From the NCBI RefSeq assembly GCF_023634805.2, contig NZ_CP106881.1, positions 2,214,001-2,278,000 on the forward strand: a stretch of DNA of 64,000 nucleotides, in the 5' to 3' direction. The position numbers were made by a program, and so were the translations under genes. This DNA comes from Comamonas endophytica (lineage in GTDB: Bacteria; Pseudomonadota; Gammaproteobacteria; Burkholderiales; Burkholderiaceae_C). This document shows positions 16,807-27,791 of this stretch, one piece after another (within the stretch, counting starts at the first letter, position 1; every line of letters begins with the position of its first letter). The notes beneath the pieces were generated by a model, which was given only the letters and a program-made list of their open reading frames with translations, did no database searches and was not told where the DNA came from.

Positions 16807-18048
16807 ATGACGACTCTAGGAACGCCGCTCTCCCCCCACGCCACCAAAGTCATGCTGCTGGGCAGCGGCGAACTCGGCAAGGAGGTGCTGATCGCCCTCC
16901 AGCGCCTGGGTGTCGAGACCATTGCCGTCGACCGTTACGAGAACGCACCGGGCCACCAGGTCGCGCACCGCGCGCACACCATTGCCATGAGCGATCCAGC
17001 GCAGCTGAAAGCCTTGATCGAGCAGGAACAGCCCGCCTGGGTGGTGCCCGAGATCGAGGCCATTGCCACGCCGATGCTCGAAGAGCTCGAAGCCGCGGGC
17101 GTGGTGCGCGTGGTGCCCACGGCGCGCGCCGCGCGCCTGACCATGGACCGCGAAGGCATCCGCCGGCTCGCCGCCGAAACCCTGGGCGTGCCCACCAGCC
17201 CCTATCGCTTCTGCGACTCGCTGGCGCAGCTGCAGGCGGCCATCGATGGCGCCGACGGCCGGGCCGCCATCGGCTACCCCTGCGTCGTCAAGCCGGTGAT
17301 GAGCAGTTCCGGCAAGGGCCAGAGCAAGATCGACGGCCCGCAGGACGTGGCCGCGGCCTGGGACGCAGCGATGGCCGGCGGCCGAGTCAACCACGGCCGC
17401 GTCATCGTCGAAGGCTTCATCGACTTCGAATACGAGATCACACTGCTGACGGTGCGCGCGCGCGGCGCCGACGGCCGGGTGGAGACGCATTTCTGTGCGC
17501 CCGTGGGCCATCTGCAGAAGAACGGCGACTACATCGAGAGCTGGCAGCCCCAGCCGATGTCGCCCGCGGCGCTCGAGCGCGCGCAGGCCATCGCGCTGGC
17601 CGTGACGCACGACCTCGGCATGGACCGCAATGGCGAACCCGCGGGCCTGGGCCTGTATGGCGTGGAGCTGTTCGTGCGCGGCGACGAGGTCTGGTTCAGC
17701 GAGGTCAGCCCGCGCCCGCACGACACCGGCCTGGTGACGCTGGCCACGCAATGGCAGAGCGAGTTCGAACTGCATGCGCGCGCCATCCTCGGCCTGCCCG
17801 TGGACACCTCGCTGCGCAACCCCGGCGCCAGTGCCGTGATCTATGGCGGCGCCGAGGGCACGGACATGGTGTTCGATGGCGTGGAAGAAGCGCTGGCCGT
17901 TCCCGGCACGGACCTGCGCCTCTTCGGTAAGCCCGAGAGCTTCGCCAAGCGCCGCATGGGCGTAGCACTGGCGCGCCACGACGACATCGCTTTGGCACGT
18001 GATCGCGCCCGGCTTGCGGCAAGCAAGGTCAAGCCGCGGTTGGCTTGA
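16807..18048 (+). CDS. purT: Formate-dependent phosphoribosylglycinamide formyltransferase (PurT)
   Basis: A 413-residue ATP-grasp enzyme that uses formate and ATP to formylate GAR in purine synthesis. [27 protein letters not shown] gives the N-terminal nucleotide-binding fold. ATP-grasp features include [13 protein letters not shown] (glycine-rich loop, about 155-167), [13 protein letters not shown] and the metal-binding [10 protein letters not shown] segment. The start is the ATG at 16807 although the frame extends upstream without family resemblance. It is monocistronic, divergent from the dehydrogenase gene and followed by a repeat-filled gap. Confidence 0.95.
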   Translation: MTTLGTPLSPHATKVMLLGSGELGKEVLIALQRLGVETIAVDRYENAPGHQVAHRAHTIAMSDPAQLKALIEQEQPAWVVPEIEAIATPMLEELEAAGVVRVVPTARAARLTMDREGIRRLAAETLGVPTSPYRFCDSLAQLQAAIDGADGRAAIGYPCVVKPVMSSSGKGQSKIDGPQDVAAAWDAAMAGGRVNHGRVIVEGFIDFEYEITLLTVRARGADGRVETHFCAPVGHLQKNGDYIESWQPQPMSPAALERAQAIALAVTHDLGMDRNGEPAGLGLYGVELFVRGDEVWFSEVSPRPHDTGLVTLATQWQSEFELHARAILGLPVDTSLRNPGASAVIYGGAEGTDMVFDGVEEALAVPGTDLRLFGKPESFAKRRMGVALARHDDIALARDRARLAASKVKPRLA

Positions 18049-18053
18049 GCTAC

Positions 18054-18390
18054 TCTTTAGCGACGGTATTGACTGCATGCCCTTGCCGAGGGCAGGAGCC
18101 GGGTTTCGGCCCGGCAGCCGACTCACTTTTCTTGCTCGCACAAGAAAACGAAGCAAAAGAATGCGGCCCTGCTGTCTGCGACCCTGCGCTTCGCTCCGGG
18201 CAACCTGCCGTGCTCGGTCCGGGGCTGCACCGCAGAACTCGCTACGCGGCTACGCCGCTCCGCTCGAACAACTGCGGTGAATCAGTTTACGAAGCAGGTG
18301 TGTCCTTCGGCACACCTGCCAGCCCCGGCCCTGCGCGCGGCAGGCGCAGCCAGAAGGGCGGGGGCCGGGAGCGGGATAGCTTCTTTGAGG
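18054..18390 (+). repeat. Dispersed element of about 340 bp, left copy
   Basis: This copy reads outward from purT and matches the reverse complement of 18595-18947 over nearly its whole length with scattered substitutions. A conserved core contains TTTTCTTG-CTCGCA-CAAGAAAA, a perfect 8-bp stem with 6-nt loop, followed by CGAAGCAAAAGAATGCGGCC, identical in both copies. Further conserved stretches are GGGCAACCTGCCGTGCTCGG and GCCCTGCGCGCGGCAGGCGC. No terminal transposase or target duplication was seen. Confidence 0.7.
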
Positions 18391-18438
18391 GGTGAAAGAT
18401 GTGCCATTGTCTCTAATGTGCCCTCTCGGTTTTAAAAA

Positions 18439-18557
18439 CCGTTCGTCCTGAGCTTGGCGCAGGGCATCCTGTCGAAGGATGGACGGCCTGCCCTCTAGTT
18501 TTTAGGCAGGCCGTCCATGGTTCGACGCGGCCGGCCAGGCAGGCTCACCACGAACGG
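18439..18557. repeat. REP/REPIN-like palindromic repeat, locus 1 (variant with 14-bp insertion)
   Basis: Two REP units face each other: CCGTTCGTCCTGAGCTTG to GGATGGACGGCCTGCC, and the mirrored GGCAGGCCGTCCATGGTTCG to CACCACGAACGG. The right unit carries a 14-bp insertion between the segments TCGAACC and GAGCCTG (reverse complement sense) relative to the canonical unit at 31794-31877. The same family recurs at six other intergenic sites of this window. Confidence 0.7.
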
Positions 18558-18594
18558 TGTTGGGGCGAGCCTTGGCAAGGAGCGCGTCCTAAAA

Positions 18595-18947
18595 CTCTAA
18601 AGAGCTATCCGGTTCCCGGTTCCCGGGCCCCGGTCCCCGCCCATCTGCCTGCGCCTGCCGCGCGCAGGGCCCGGGCTGGGCCGGAGTGCCGAAGGACACG
18701 GAGGCTTCGTCAACTGACTCACCGCGGTTGTCCGAGCGGAGCGGCGCAGCCGCGCAGCGAGTTCCGCGGTGCAGCCCGGGACCGAGCACGGCAGGTTGCC
18801 CGGAGCGCAGCGGAGGGACGCAGGTAGTTAGGCCGCATTCTTTTGCTTCGTTTTCTTGTGCGAGCAAGAAAATGAAGTCGGCTGCCGGGCCGAGACCCGG
18901 CCTCTGCCCCCGGCAAGAGCATGCAGTAAATATCGTCGCTGCTAAAC
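18595..18947 (-). repeat. Dispersed element of about 340 bp, right copy (inverted)
   Basis: Inverted partner of 18054-18390, ending 10 bp before the amn stop codon. It conserves the TTTTCTTG/CAAGAAAA hairpin and the flanking 20-bp blocks. The two copies could pair into a giant cruciform or a long double-stranded RNA stem with a loop of roughly 200 nt that includes the REP pair. Confidence 0.7.
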
Positions 18948-18956
18948 CAACCGTAT

Positions 18957-20438
18957 TTACTGAAACGCCACCTCCGCAAAACTCCGCAGCTTCCGACTGT
19001 GAAGTCGCTCGATCCCTCCAGCACGCAGGATCTCGATCGCCCGCATCCCGATCCGCAAATGCTGATCCACCCGCTCGCGATAGAAGTGATTCGCCATCCC
19101 CGGCAGCTTGATCTCCCCATGCAGCGGCTTGTCGCTCACGCACAGCAAGGTGCCATAGGGCACGCGGAAGCGGAAACCGTTCGCCGCAATGGTCGCGCTC
19201 TCCATGTCCAGCGCCACGGCGCGGCTCTGGCTGAAGCGCAGCTGCGGCATGTTGTTGGGCAGCAGCTCCCAGTTGCGGTTGTCGGTGCTGGCCACGGTGC
19301 CCGTGCGCATGATGCGCTTGAGGTCGCTGCCCGGCATCTGCGTGACGTCGGCCACCGCCTGCTGCAGCGCCACCTGGATCTCCGCCAGCGCCGGAATCGG
19401 CACCCATAGCGGCAGCTCCTCGTCCAGCACATGGTCCTCGCGCACATAGGCATGCGCCAGGACGTAGTCGCCCAGCTGCTGGGTATTGCGCAGGCCGGCG
19501 CAGTGGCCGAGCATCATCCAGGCATGCGGGCGCAGCACCGCGATGTGGTCGGTAATGGTCTTGGCGTTGGCCGGGCCGACACCGATGTTGACCATCGTGA
19601 TGCCGGTGCCGTCGGCGCGCACCAGGTGGTAGCCGGGCATCTGCGGCAGGCGCGGCGGCGGGCTGCCGAACTCGTCGATGGGCTCGGCCGGCAGGCCGGC
19701 GCGGCGCGTGACCACGTTGCCGGGCTCGACGAAGGCGCAGTATTCGCTTTCCGGGTTGGCCATCTCGGCATGGCCCAGGCGGATGAATTCGTCGATGTAG
19801 AACTGGTAGTTGGTGAACAGCACGAAGTCCTGGAACCACTCGGGCGCGGTGCCGGTGTAGTGGCGCAGGCGGTGCAGCGAATAGTCGACGCGCGGCGCGG
19901 TGAACAGCGACAGCGGCAGCGCGCCGCCGGGCTGCGGGTGCCAGGTGCCGTTGGCGATGCCGTCGTCCATCGACTCCAGGTCGGGCAGGTCGAACACGTC
20001 GCGCATCAGCATGCGGCGCTCGGGCGTGAGCGTGCCCTCGATATGGTCGTTGTCGGCAAAGGAGAAGTGGATCGGAATCGGCTTGTCGCTCAGGCTGACC
20101 TCGAAATCCACCTCGTGACTGGCGCGCAGCAGGCGCAGCTGCTCGGCGTAGTAGTCGGCAAACAGGTCGGGCCGCGTCAGCGTGGCTTCGTAGAGCCCCG
20201 GGCCCTCGACGAAGCCATAGGCCAGCGTCGTGTCGGCGCGCGCCACGGTGTGCGTGTGCACCCGCACCTTGGGATAGTAGGCATGCACCGGCGAGGAGGG
20301 CGTTTCGCCGGCCACGAAGCGCTGCATGGCATCGCGCAGGTGGCCGATCTGCTCGCGGTAGAGCTGCTGGATGTGGGCGAGCGCCTGCTCGGGAGTGGAG
20401 TGCCAGACGATGGCACGGTCATCATTGAACTGTTCCAT
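18957..20438 (-). CDS. amn: AMP nucleosidase
   Basis: A 493-residue cytoplasmic enzyme that hydrolyses AMP to adenine and ribose 5-phosphate, regulating adenylate pools. The N-terminal AMP-nucleosidase-specific domain (to about residue 175) precedes a phosphorylase-fold domain with MVNIGVGPANAKTITDHIAVLRPHAWMMLGHCAGL and the late catalytic segment RAVALDMESATIAANGFRFRVPYGTLLCVSDKPLHGE. Length agrees with E. coli Amn. It is convergent with purT across the repeat gap; both act in purine metabolism, but nothing suggests co-regulation. Confidence 0.95.
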   Translation of the reverse strand: MEQFNDDRAIVWHSTPEQALAHIQQLYREQIGHLRDAMQRFVAGETPSSPVHAYYPKVRVHTHTVARADTTLAYGFVEGPGLYEATLTRPDLFADYYAEQLRLLRASHEVDFEVSLSDKPIPIHFSFADNDHIEGTLTPERRMLMRDVFDLPDLESMDDGIANGTWHPQPGGALPLSLFTAPRVDYSLHRLRHYTGTAPEWFQDFVLFTNYQFYIDEFIRLGHAEMANPESEYCAFVEPGNVVTRRAGLPAEPIDEFGSPPPRLPQMPGYHLVRADGTGITMVNIGVGPANAKTITDHIAVLRPHAWMMLGHCAGLRNTQQLGDYVLAHAYVREDHVLDEELPLWVPIPALAEIQVALQQAVADVTQMPGSDLKRIMRTGTVASTDNRNWELLPNNMPQLRFSQSRAVALDMESATIAANGFRFRVPYGTLLCVSDKPLHGEIKLPGMANHFYRERVDQHLRIGMRAIEILRAGGIERLHSRKLRSFAEVAFQ

Positions 20439-20441
20439 GGC

Positions 20442-22535
20442 CTATTGTGACTGCAGCTTGTGACAGTAATCTTGCTGCCATTGCAACAATTGTTCAGCGG
20501 GCATAGGCGGCGCGATGAGATAGCCCTGCGCCATCTCGCAGCCGAGCTGGCGCAGCAGCGCCAGCTGCGCGGGCGTTTCCACGCCTTCGGCCACGGTGCC
20601 CAGGCGCAGGCTTCTGGCCATCTGCACGATGGCAGTGACGATCGCCGCGTCGTCCTCGTTATCGGTGAGGTCGGTGACGAAGGAACGGTCGATCTTGAGC
20701 TGATGGATCGGGTGGCGGCGCAGGTAGGCGAGCGACGAGTAGCCGGTGCCGAAGTCGTCGATGGCCAGCTGCACGCCCTGCTGCTGCAGCGCATGCAGCG
20801 TGCGCTGCACCTGCGCGTCGGAATGCATCAGCGTGCTCTCGGTGAGCTCGATATGCAGCAGCTGCGCGGGCAGGCCGGTCTCGGCCAGCACCGCGGCCAC
20901 GTCGATGGCCAGGTCCGGGTGGCGGAATTCCTGCGCCGACATGTTCACCGACACCGGCACGCGCGGCATGCCCTGCGCCAGCCAGGCGCAGGCCTCGTGG
21001 CAGGCCTGGCGCAGCACCCAGCGGTCGATGGCGGTGATCAGCCCGCGGGCCTCGGCCAGCGCCACGAACTCCTCGGGGCTGACCAGGCCGCGCTGCGGAT
21101 GGCGCCAGCGCACCAGGGCCTCGAACCCCGCCAGCGCGCCGTTGTCGGTGCGCACCTGCGGCTGGTAATGCAGCTCGAAGCCACCCAGCGCGATCGACTG
21201 GCGCAGCAGCTGCTCCTGGTTGAGCATGCGGCTGGCGCGGCTCTCCAGCGCCGGCGTGTAGAACTGGAAGGGCTGGTGGCTGCTTTCCTTGGCCAGATGG
21301 CGCGCGGCGCCGGCGTTGCGCAGCAGCGCCTCGACGCTCTCTCCATCCTCGGGAAAGACCGCGATGCCGATGGCCGGCGCAACGACCAGCGGCTGCGCGG
21401 CCACGTGGTACGGCATCTCCAGCAGCGCCACCATCTGGCGCGTCAGCAGCTCGGTTTCGGCGCGGCCCGTGCTGCCGGCCAGCACCACGATGAATTCATC
21501 GCTGCCCGCGCGCGCCACGAGGTCGCTGGCATGCACGCAGCTGCACAGGCGCCGCGCGACCTCGCACAGCACCTGGTCGCCGGCCTGGTGGCCCAGCGAA
21601 TCGTTGATGGCCGAGAAATGCTTCAGGTCGATGCTCAGCACCGCCACCGCGCGCTTTTCCTCGTGCGCCTTCGCGATCAGCTGCTCGAGCCGGTCGCTCA
21701 GGTGCCAGCGGTTGGGCAGGCGTGTCAGCGCATCGTGATCGGCCATGAAGCGCATCTCGGCCTGGGCCTGTTGGTGCGCGGTGATGTCGCGCAGCACGAC
21801 CATGCGGAAATCCTGGGCGCCCTTGCTGCCGGGCATCAGCATGGCATCGATTTCCACCGGGATGCTGTGGCCATCCTTGTGCCGCACGGTGGCCTTGTAG
21901 GCGGCACGGCGCCCGCTGTGCATGGCGTCTAGCGCCATGGGCCAGAATTCCTTGTCCAGATGCTGCAGCGCGGGCTTGCCGCGCAGCTCTTCGAGCTCGT
22001 AGCCGATGAGGCGCAGCAGCGCATCGTTGGCATCGAGCACCACGCCATCGCGGTGCAGCAGGATCGCCTCGTGGGTCGCGGCCGAGAACAGCCGCATGCG
22101 CTCCTCGCTCTCGTCGAGCTGCTGCTGCACCGAGCGGCCCTGGCTCAGGTCCAGCACCTGCACCACGGCGCCGCGCAGCACCCCCTGCTCGAGGTGCGGC
22201 GTGACGCGGGCCTCGATCTCGCGCAGCTCGCCCTGCGGCGAACGCGCTTGGCGCACATAGCGCACCGGCTCGCCGCGCAGGCAGAGCTCCATGTGCGGCG
22301 CGATCGCTTCCCAGCCCTCCTGGCCCATGATCTCCCAGGGGCGCTTGCCGATGATCTCGTCCGGACCGAAGCCATAGTGGCGCGCGAAGGCCTGGTTGGC
22401 GAAGCGGCAGCACCGGGTGCCGGCCTCGAAGTACGCCATCATTCCCGCCGCGGCATCGATGACGAGTCGCAACAGGACATTGCTGTCGCTTTCGCTGCTG
22501 CTGTCGAGGCGGGACGCGCTGGGGCTGGGGGGCAT
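20442..22535 (-). CDS. PAS-PAS-GGDEF-EAL protein, probable c-di-GMP phosphodiesterase
   Basis: A 697-residue cytoplasmic signalling protein; the start MPPSPSASRL has AGGAAGG about 6 nt upstream. Domains: PAS 1 (about 22-130), PAS 2 (about 142-255), GGDEF (262-425) and EAL (440-690). The GGDEF signature is degenerate, AGSDEF at 343-348 (Ser for the second Gly), and the RxxD inhibitory site is not visible. The EAL domain looks active: EALVRW (472-477), NMS, ELTEST, DDFGTGYSS (593-601), K614 and EGVET (650-654). I infer a c-di-GMP phosphodiesterase whose GGDEF part may be regulatory (GTP-binding) only. It ends 3 bp before the amn start, so both may share a transcript. Confidence 0.92.
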   Translation of the reverse strand: MPPSPSASRLDSSSESDSNVLLRLVIDAAAGMMAYFEAGTRCCRFANQAFARHYGFGPDEIIGKRPWEIMGQEGWEAIAPHMELCLRGEPVRYVRQARSPQGELREIEARVTPHLEQGVLRGAVVQVLDLSQGRSVQQQLDESEERMRLFSAATHEAILLHRDGVVLDANDALLRLIGYELEELRGKPALQHLDKEFWPMALDAMHSGRRAAYKATVRHKDGHSIPVEIDAMLMPGSKGAQDFRMVVLRDITAHQQAQAEMRFMADHDALTRLPNRWHLSDRLEQLIAKAHEEKRAVAVLSIDLKHFSAINDSLGHQAGDQVLCEVARRLCSCVHASDLVARAGSDEFIVVLAGSTGRAETELLTRQMVALLEMPYHVAAQPLVVAPAIGIAVFPEDGESVEALLRNAGAARHLAKESSHQPFQFYTPALESRASRMLNQEQLLRQSIALGGFELHYQPQVRTDNGALAGFEALVRWRHPQRGLVSPEEFVALAEARGLITAIDRWVLRQACHEACAWLAQGMPRVPVSVNMSAQEFRHPDLAIDVAAVLAETGLPAQLLHIELTESTLMHSDAQVQRTLHALQQQGVQLAIDDFGTGYSSLAYLRRHPIHQLKIDRSFVTDLTDNEDDAAIVTAIVQMARSLRLGTVAEGVETPAQLALLRQLGCEMAQGYLIAPPMPAEQLLQWQQDYCHKLQSQ

Positions 22536-22653
22536 GACCTTCCTAGGGAAAAGCTGTTTATATCGTAACCGGACGAATCGACGCAGCGTACAAGTCCCGA
22601 CTCTACAGCCCTGCGCGGCGCCGGCCGGCGCCCGAGCCCGGATAATCGCGCCC

Positions 22654-24051
22654 ATGAATGCCTCTTCCTCTTCCGCCGGCACCGGTTTCGACACCCTGGC
22701 CCTCGGCCCGGCCATGCTGGCCAATCTGCAGCAGCTGGGTTACCAGCAGATGACGCCCATCCAGGCCGCCAGCCTGCCGCCCGCGCTGCTGGGCAAGGAC
22801 CTGATCGCCCAGGCCAGCACCGGCAGCGGCAAGACCGCGGCCTTCGGCCTGGCGCTGCTGACGCGGCTCAACCCGCGCTGGTTCGGCGTGCAGTCGCTGG
22901 TGCTGTGCCCCACGCGCGAGCTTGCCGACCAGGTGGCGACCGAGCTGCGCCGGCTGGCCCGGGCGCACGACAACATCAAGATCGTCACGGTGTATGGCGG
23001 CGTGCCCGCGCGCGCGCAGATCGCCAGCCTGGAGAACGGCGCGCACATCGTGGTCGGCACCCCGGGCCGGGTCATGGACCTGATGGAACGCGGCGCGCTG
23101 GACCTGACGGGCCTGAACACGCTGGTGCTCGACGAAGCCGACCGCATGCTCGACATGGGCTTCCACGCCGACATCGACACCGTGGTGCGCCAGTGCCCGA
23201 AGGAGCGCCAGACCCTGCTGTTCTCGGCCACCTACCCCGAGGGCATTGCCGACCTGAGCGCGCGCTTCATGCGCCAGCCGCAGCGCATCACCGTGCAGGC
23301 CCAGCACAGCGAGGGCAAGATCGCGCAGCGCTGGTACGAAGTCGCCGAGGGCCAGCGCCTGCAGGCCGTGGCCGACCTGCTGCTGCACTTCCGTCCCGAA
23401 TCGAGCATTGCCTTCTGCAACACCAAGCAGCAGTGCCGCGAGCTGGTGAACCTGCTGCAGGCCCAGGGCTTCAGCGCGCTGGCGCTGTTCGGCGAGCTCG
23501 AGCAGCGCGAGCGCGACGAGGTGCTGGTGCAGTTCGCCAACCGCAGCTGCTCGGTGCTGGTGGCGACCGACGTGGCGGCGCGCGGACTCGACATCTCGAA
23601 CCTGGCGGCCGTGATCAATGTCGAGGTCACGCCGGATCCGGAAGTCCACATCCACCGCATCGGCCGCACCGGCCGCGGCGACGCCGAGGGCCTGGCGCTG
23701 AACCTGGCGAGTCTCGACGAGATGGGCAACGTCGGCAAGATCGAGCAGCTGCAGGGCCGCGCGTCGAGCTGGTTCCCGCTGGACGGGCTCACGCCCGCGA
23801 GCCGCGAGCCGCTGGTGCCGCCGATGCAGACCATCCAGATCATCGGCGGGCGCCGCGAGAAGATCCGCGCCGGCGATGTGATGGGCGCGATGACCGCCGA
23901 CTTCGGCTACACGCGCGAGCAGATCGGCAAGATCAGCGTCAACGACTTCTCGACCTATGTGGCCGTCGAGCGGCGCATTGCGGGCGCGGCCGTGGCAAAG
24001 CTGAACGCGGGCCGCGTCAAGGGCAAGAGCGTGAAGGCCCGGCTGCTGTGA
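22654..24051 (+). CDS. dbpA: ATP-dependent RNA helicase DbpA
   Basis: A 465-residue DEAD-box helicase acting on 23S rRNA helix 92 during 50S assembly. Start [19 protein letters not shown]; motifs: Q motif (YQQMTPIQ), Walker A ASTGSGKT (54-61), PTREL, TPGR, DEAD (160-163), SAT (191-193), [10 protein letters not shown] and HRIGRTGR. The C-terminal region (about 395-465; [21 protein letters not shown]) is the DbpA RNA-binding domain that distinguishes it from RhlE. Divergent from the GGDEF-EAL gene. Its stop overlaps the dtd start. Confidence 0.94.
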   Translation: MNASSSSAGTGFDTLALGPAMLANLQQLGYQQMTPIQAASLPPALLGKDLIAQASTGSGKTAAFGLALLTRLNPRWFGVQSLVLCPTRELADQVATELRRLARAHDNIKIVTVYGGVPARAQIASLENGAHIVVGTPGRVMDLMERGALDLTGLNTLVLDEADRMLDMGFHADIDTVVRQCPKERQTLLFSATYPEGIADLSARFMRQPQRITVQAQHSEGKIAQRWYEVAEGQRLQAVADLLLHFRPESSIAFCNTKQQCRELVNLLQAQGFSALALFGELEQRERDEVLVQFANRSCSVLVATDVAARGLDISNLAAVINVEVTPDPEVHIHRIGRTGRGDAEGLALNLASLDEMGNVGKIEQLQGRASSWFPLDGLTPASREPLVPPMQTIQIIGGRREKIRAGDVMGAMTADFGYTREQIGKISVNDFSTYVAVERRIAGAAVAKLNAGRVKGKSVKARLL

Positions 24052-24497
24052 TCGGCCTGCTGCAGCGCGTGCGCGAGGCGCGCGTCGAGGTCGCGGGCGA
24101 GGTCTGCGGTCGGATCGGGCAGGGCCTGCTGGTGCTGGTCTGCGCCGAGCGCGGCGACACCGAGGCCGAGGCCGACCGGCTGCTGGCCAAGCTGCTCAAG
24201 CTGCGCGTCTTCGGCGACGACGAGGGCAAGATGAATCGCAGCCTGCAGGACGTGGGCGGGGGGCTGCTCTTGGTGAGCCAGTTCACTCTGGCCGCCGATA
24301 CCGCCAGCGGCAACCGCCCGAGCTTCAAGCAGGCCGCCGCGCCCGAGGAAGGCCGGCGGCTCTATGACTATCTGGTGCAGCAGGCCCGCGCCGCGCATGC
24401 CACGGTGCAGACCGGGCAGTTCGGGGCGGATATGCAGGTGCATCTGGTGAACGACGGGCCGGTGACGGTGCCGTTGCGGGTGGGGGCTAAAGGCTGA
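24048..24497 (+). CDS. dtd: D-aminoacyl-tRNA deacylase
   Basis: A 149-residue enzyme that hydrolyses D-aminoacyl-tRNA. The start is a GTG (24048-24050) overlapping the dbpA stop as GTGA, so translation is coupled. Hallmarks are [15 protein letters not shown] at the N-terminus, [11 protein letters not shown] with the SQFTL motif (77-81), NRPSF and the C-terminal cis-Pro motif NDGPVT (135-140). Full length for the family. Confidence 0.94.
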   Translation: MIGLLQRVREARVEVAGEVCGRIGQGLLVLVCAERGDTEAEADRLLAKLLKLRVFGDDEGKMNRSLQDVGGGLLLVSQFTLAADTASGNRPSFKQAAAPEEGRRLYDYLVQQARAAHATVQTGQFGADMQVHLVNDGPVTVPLRVGAKG

Positions 24498-24518
24498 GGC
24501 TGGCTATTTACTGGAGTG

Positions 24519-24643
24519 CAGGCCGTCCACCCTTCGACAGGCTCAGGGCGAACGGTTCTCGGGTTCATGCCTGGACTTGATGCTCGAGCCTGCCACCTTC
24601 CTAACCGCTCGTCCTGAGCCTGTCGAAGGATGAAGGGCCTGCC
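24519..24643. repeat. REP/REPIN-like palindromic repeat, locus 2
   Basis: Two inverted units in the gap between dtd and ybeY: CAGGCCGTCCACCCTTCGAC to CAGGGCGAACGG (24519-24555) and CCGCTCGTCCTGAGCCTG to GAAGGGCCTGCC (24604-24643), separated by about 48 bp. Located between convergent genes. Confidence 0.7.
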
Positions 24644-24661
24644 CTAAAGGCCTGGCGAACC

Positions 24662-25147
24662 CTATTTTGCATACGGATCCGCAAACCCCAGTTCCCCCAT
24701 GATCTCGCTCTCATAAGCCTCCATCTCCTCGGCATCCTCTTCGCTGGTCTCATGGTCCCACCCCTGCGCATGCAGCGTGCCGTGGACCAGCAGATGCGCG
24801 TAGTGCTCCTCGAGCGTCTTGTGCTGCTCGCGCGCCTCGCGCTCGACCACGGGGGCGCACAGCACCAGATCGGCCATCACCGTGGGCTCCTGCTGGTAGT
24901 CGAAGGTCAGCACATTGGTGGCGTAGTCCTTCTGGCGGTATTGCAGGTTCAGCGCCTGGCCTTCCTCGGCATCGACGATGCGCACGGTGATTTCGGCGTC
25001 GGCCGCCAGCGCGTGGCGGATCCAGCGCGTGACCTTGCTGCGGGACAGCACGGCGCGGTGGGCCGGGGCCGCGTCGAAGCGGGCGAATTGCAGGGACAGT
25101 TGCAGTTGTTGCAGGGGCATGGGAACTTCAAGGGCAGACTCGGTCAT
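24662..25147 (-). CDS. ybeY: Endoribonuclease / rRNA maturation factor YbeY
   Basis: A 161-residue UPF0054 metalloprotein involved in 16S rRNA 3' maturation and ribosome quality control. The zinc motif is intact: H122-GTL-H126-AQGWD-H132. The segment [24 protein letters not shown] is the usual core strand. Its ATG overlaps the phoH stop by 4 bp, as in the ybeZ-ybeY arrangement of E. coli. Length normal. Confidence 0.95.
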   Translation of the reverse strand: MTESALEVPMPLQQLQLSLQFARFDAAPAHRAVLSRSKVTRWIRHALAADAEITVRIVDAEEGQALNLQYRQKDYATNVLTFDYQQEPTVMADLVLCAPVVEREAREQHKTLEEHYAHLLVHGTLHAQGWDHETSEEDAEEMEAYESEIMGELGFADPYAK

Positions 25148-26112
25148 TCATCGCGGGCGCGCGCGCGGCGCGCCACGGCCTGGCTGCCGCGCGCTTCGTA
25201 GGCATCGACGATGCGCGCCACCAGCGGATGGCGCACCACGTCGGCGCTGGTGAAATGCGTCACGGCAATGCCCTTGACGCGCTTGAGCACGCGCTCGGCG
25301 TCGATCAGGCCGCTCTGCGCACCCTTGGGCAGGTCGATCTGGCTGACGTCGCCGGTCACCACGGCCTTGGCGCCGAAGCCGATGCGCGTGAGGAACATCT
25401 TCATCTGCTCGGGCGTGGTGTTCTGCGCCTCGTCCAGGATGACGAAGGCGTTGTTCAGCGTGCGCCCGCGCATGAAGGCCAGCGGCGCGATCTCCAGCAC
25501 GTTGCGCTCGAAGGCCTTCTGCACCTTCTCGTAGCCCATCAGGTCATAAAGTGCGTCATAGAGCGGGCGCAGGTAGGGGTCGACCTTCTGCGTCAGGTCG
25601 CCGGGCAGGAAACCCAGGCGCTCGCCGGCCTCCACCGCCGGGCGCGTCAGCACGATGCGCTGCACCGCGCTGCGCTCGAGCGCGTCCACCGCGCTGGCCA
25701 CGGCCAGGTAGGTCTTGCCGGTGCCCGCCGGGCCGATGCCCAGCGTGATGTCGTGGGTGGCGATGTTCTCGAGGTACAGGTTCTGCGTGGCGGTGCGCGC
25801 GCGCAGGTCGGCGCGGCGCGTGGACAGCTGGATCGCGCCCGCCGGGGCTTCCAGCAGCTCGCTGTCGCCGGCCAGCATCAGCTGCAGCTGGGCTTCGGGA
25901 ATCGGGTCGTCGGCCATCTCGTAGAGCGCCTGCAGCATCTCCAGCGCCTCCTGGGCGCGGGCCTTGGGGCCGTCGATCTTGAACTGCTCGTGGCGGTGGG
26001 CGATCGAGACCTTGAGCGCGGTTTCAATGGTGCGCAGATGCACGTCGGCGGGGCCGCAGAGGTGGCTGAGCCGGGTGTTGTGGTGGGGTGTGAAGGTGTG
26101 GCGCAGGATCAC
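25144..26112 (-). CDS. ybeZ: PhoH-like ATPase (YbeZ)
   Basis: A 322-residue PhoH-family P-loop ATPase that works with YbeY in RNA metabolism. I choose the GTG at 26112-26110 ([21 protein letters not shown]), because this is the conserved N-terminus; the open frame extends 13 codons further. Motifs: Walker A GPAGTGKT (127-134), a Walker B in [10 protein letters not shown] and the [12 protein letters not shown] block. Upstream of ybeY with a 4-bp overlap and divergent from ruvA. The partner genes corC and lnt, which often follow ybeY, are about 34 kb away at 60614. Confidence 0.93.
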   Translation of the reverse strand: MILRHTFTPHHNTRLSHLCGPADVHLRTIETALKVSIAHRHEQFKIDGPKARAQEALEMLQALYEMADDPIPEAQLQLMLAGDSELLEAPAGAIQLSTRRADLRARTATQNLYLENIATHDITLGIGPAGTGKTYLAVASAVDALERSAVQRIVLTRPAVEAGERLGFLPGDLTQKVDPYLRPLYDALYDLMGYEKVQKAFERNVLEIAPLAFMRGRTLNNAFVILDEAQNTTPEQMKMFLTRIGFGAKAVVTGDVSQIDLPKGAQSGLIDAERVLKRVKGIAVTHFTSADVVRHPLVARIVDAYEARGSQAVARRARARDE

Positions 26113-26160
26113 GCGGATAATTCCAATCTGGAGCTGCCAACGTGGCGGCAAAGGATTTCA

Positions 26161-26733
26161 ATGATAGGCAAATTGACCGGCACGCTGCTGGATAAAAACC
26201 CGCCCACGGTCCTGGTGGACTGTCACGGCGTGGGCTACGAAGTCCAGGTGCCGATGAGCACTTTCTACAACCTGCCCGCGACCGGCGCGCAGGTCAGCCT
26301 GCTCACGCACTTCATTGTGCGCGAGGATGCGCAGCTGCTGTTCGGCTTCGGCACGCCCAGCGAGCGCCAGACCTTCAGGGAGCTGATCAAGATCAGCGGC
26401 GTCGGCCCGCGCACGGCGCTGGCGATCATCAGCGGCATCGGCGTCGAGGACTTGGCGCAGGCGGTGACGCTGCAGGAGGCCGGGCGGCTGATCAAGGTGC
26501 CGGGCATCGGCAAGAAGACCGCCGAGCGGCTGCTTCTCGAGCTCAAGGGCAAGATCGGCGCCGACATGGGCTCGAAGTCGCTGTTCACCAACGAGCACCA
26601 GAACGACATCCTGCAGGCGCTGCTGGCGCTGGGCTACAGCGACAAGGAAGCCGCGGCCGCGCTCAAAGCCCTGCCGCCCGATGTGGGCGTGAGCGAAGGC
26701 ATCAAGCGCGCGCTGCAGGCCCTGGCTAAATAG
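26161..26733 (+). CDS. ruvA: Holliday junction branch migration complex subunit RuvA
   Basis: A 190-residue protein, starting [15 protein letters not shown]. The N-terminal OB fold is followed by two helix-hairpin-helix motifs ([19 protein letters not shown] and [22 protein letters not shown]) and a C-terminal domain III that contacts RuvB. RuvA binds four-way junctions as a tetramer. It is 5 bp upstream of ruvB, forming the normal ruvAB operon; no ruvC is next to it. Confidence 0.96.
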   Translation: MIGKLTGTLLDKNPPTVLVDCHGVGYEVQVPMSTFYNLPATGAQVSLLTHFIVREDAQLLFGFGTPSERQTFRELIKISGVGPRTALAIISGIGVEDLAQAVTLQEAGRLIKVPGIGKKTAERLLLELKGKIGADMGSKSLFTNEHQNDILQALLALGYSDKEAAAALKALPPDVGVSEGIKRALQALAK

Positions 26734-26738
26734 GCACC

Positions 26739-27791
<1,053 letters not shown>

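Larger units (their letters stand above)
18049..18956. other. Gene-free, repeat-filled gap between purT and amn
   Basis: No credible gene was found in these 908 bp. The gap is built of an approximately 337-bp dispersed element on the plus strand (18054-18390), a REP-like palindrome pair (18439-18557) and a second, inverted copy of the dispersed element (18595-18947). Open frames here reflect the repeats (for example one of 116 codons on the plus strand and a matching peptide in the minus-strand copy). Confidence 0.75.

Noticed and set aside
18045-18395. A 116-codon hypothetical gene after purT
   Set aside because: It lies in the dispersed repeat, has no ribosome-binding site, and the same peptide arises in the inverted copy; more likely repeat-derived than a gene, though noted as a finding.
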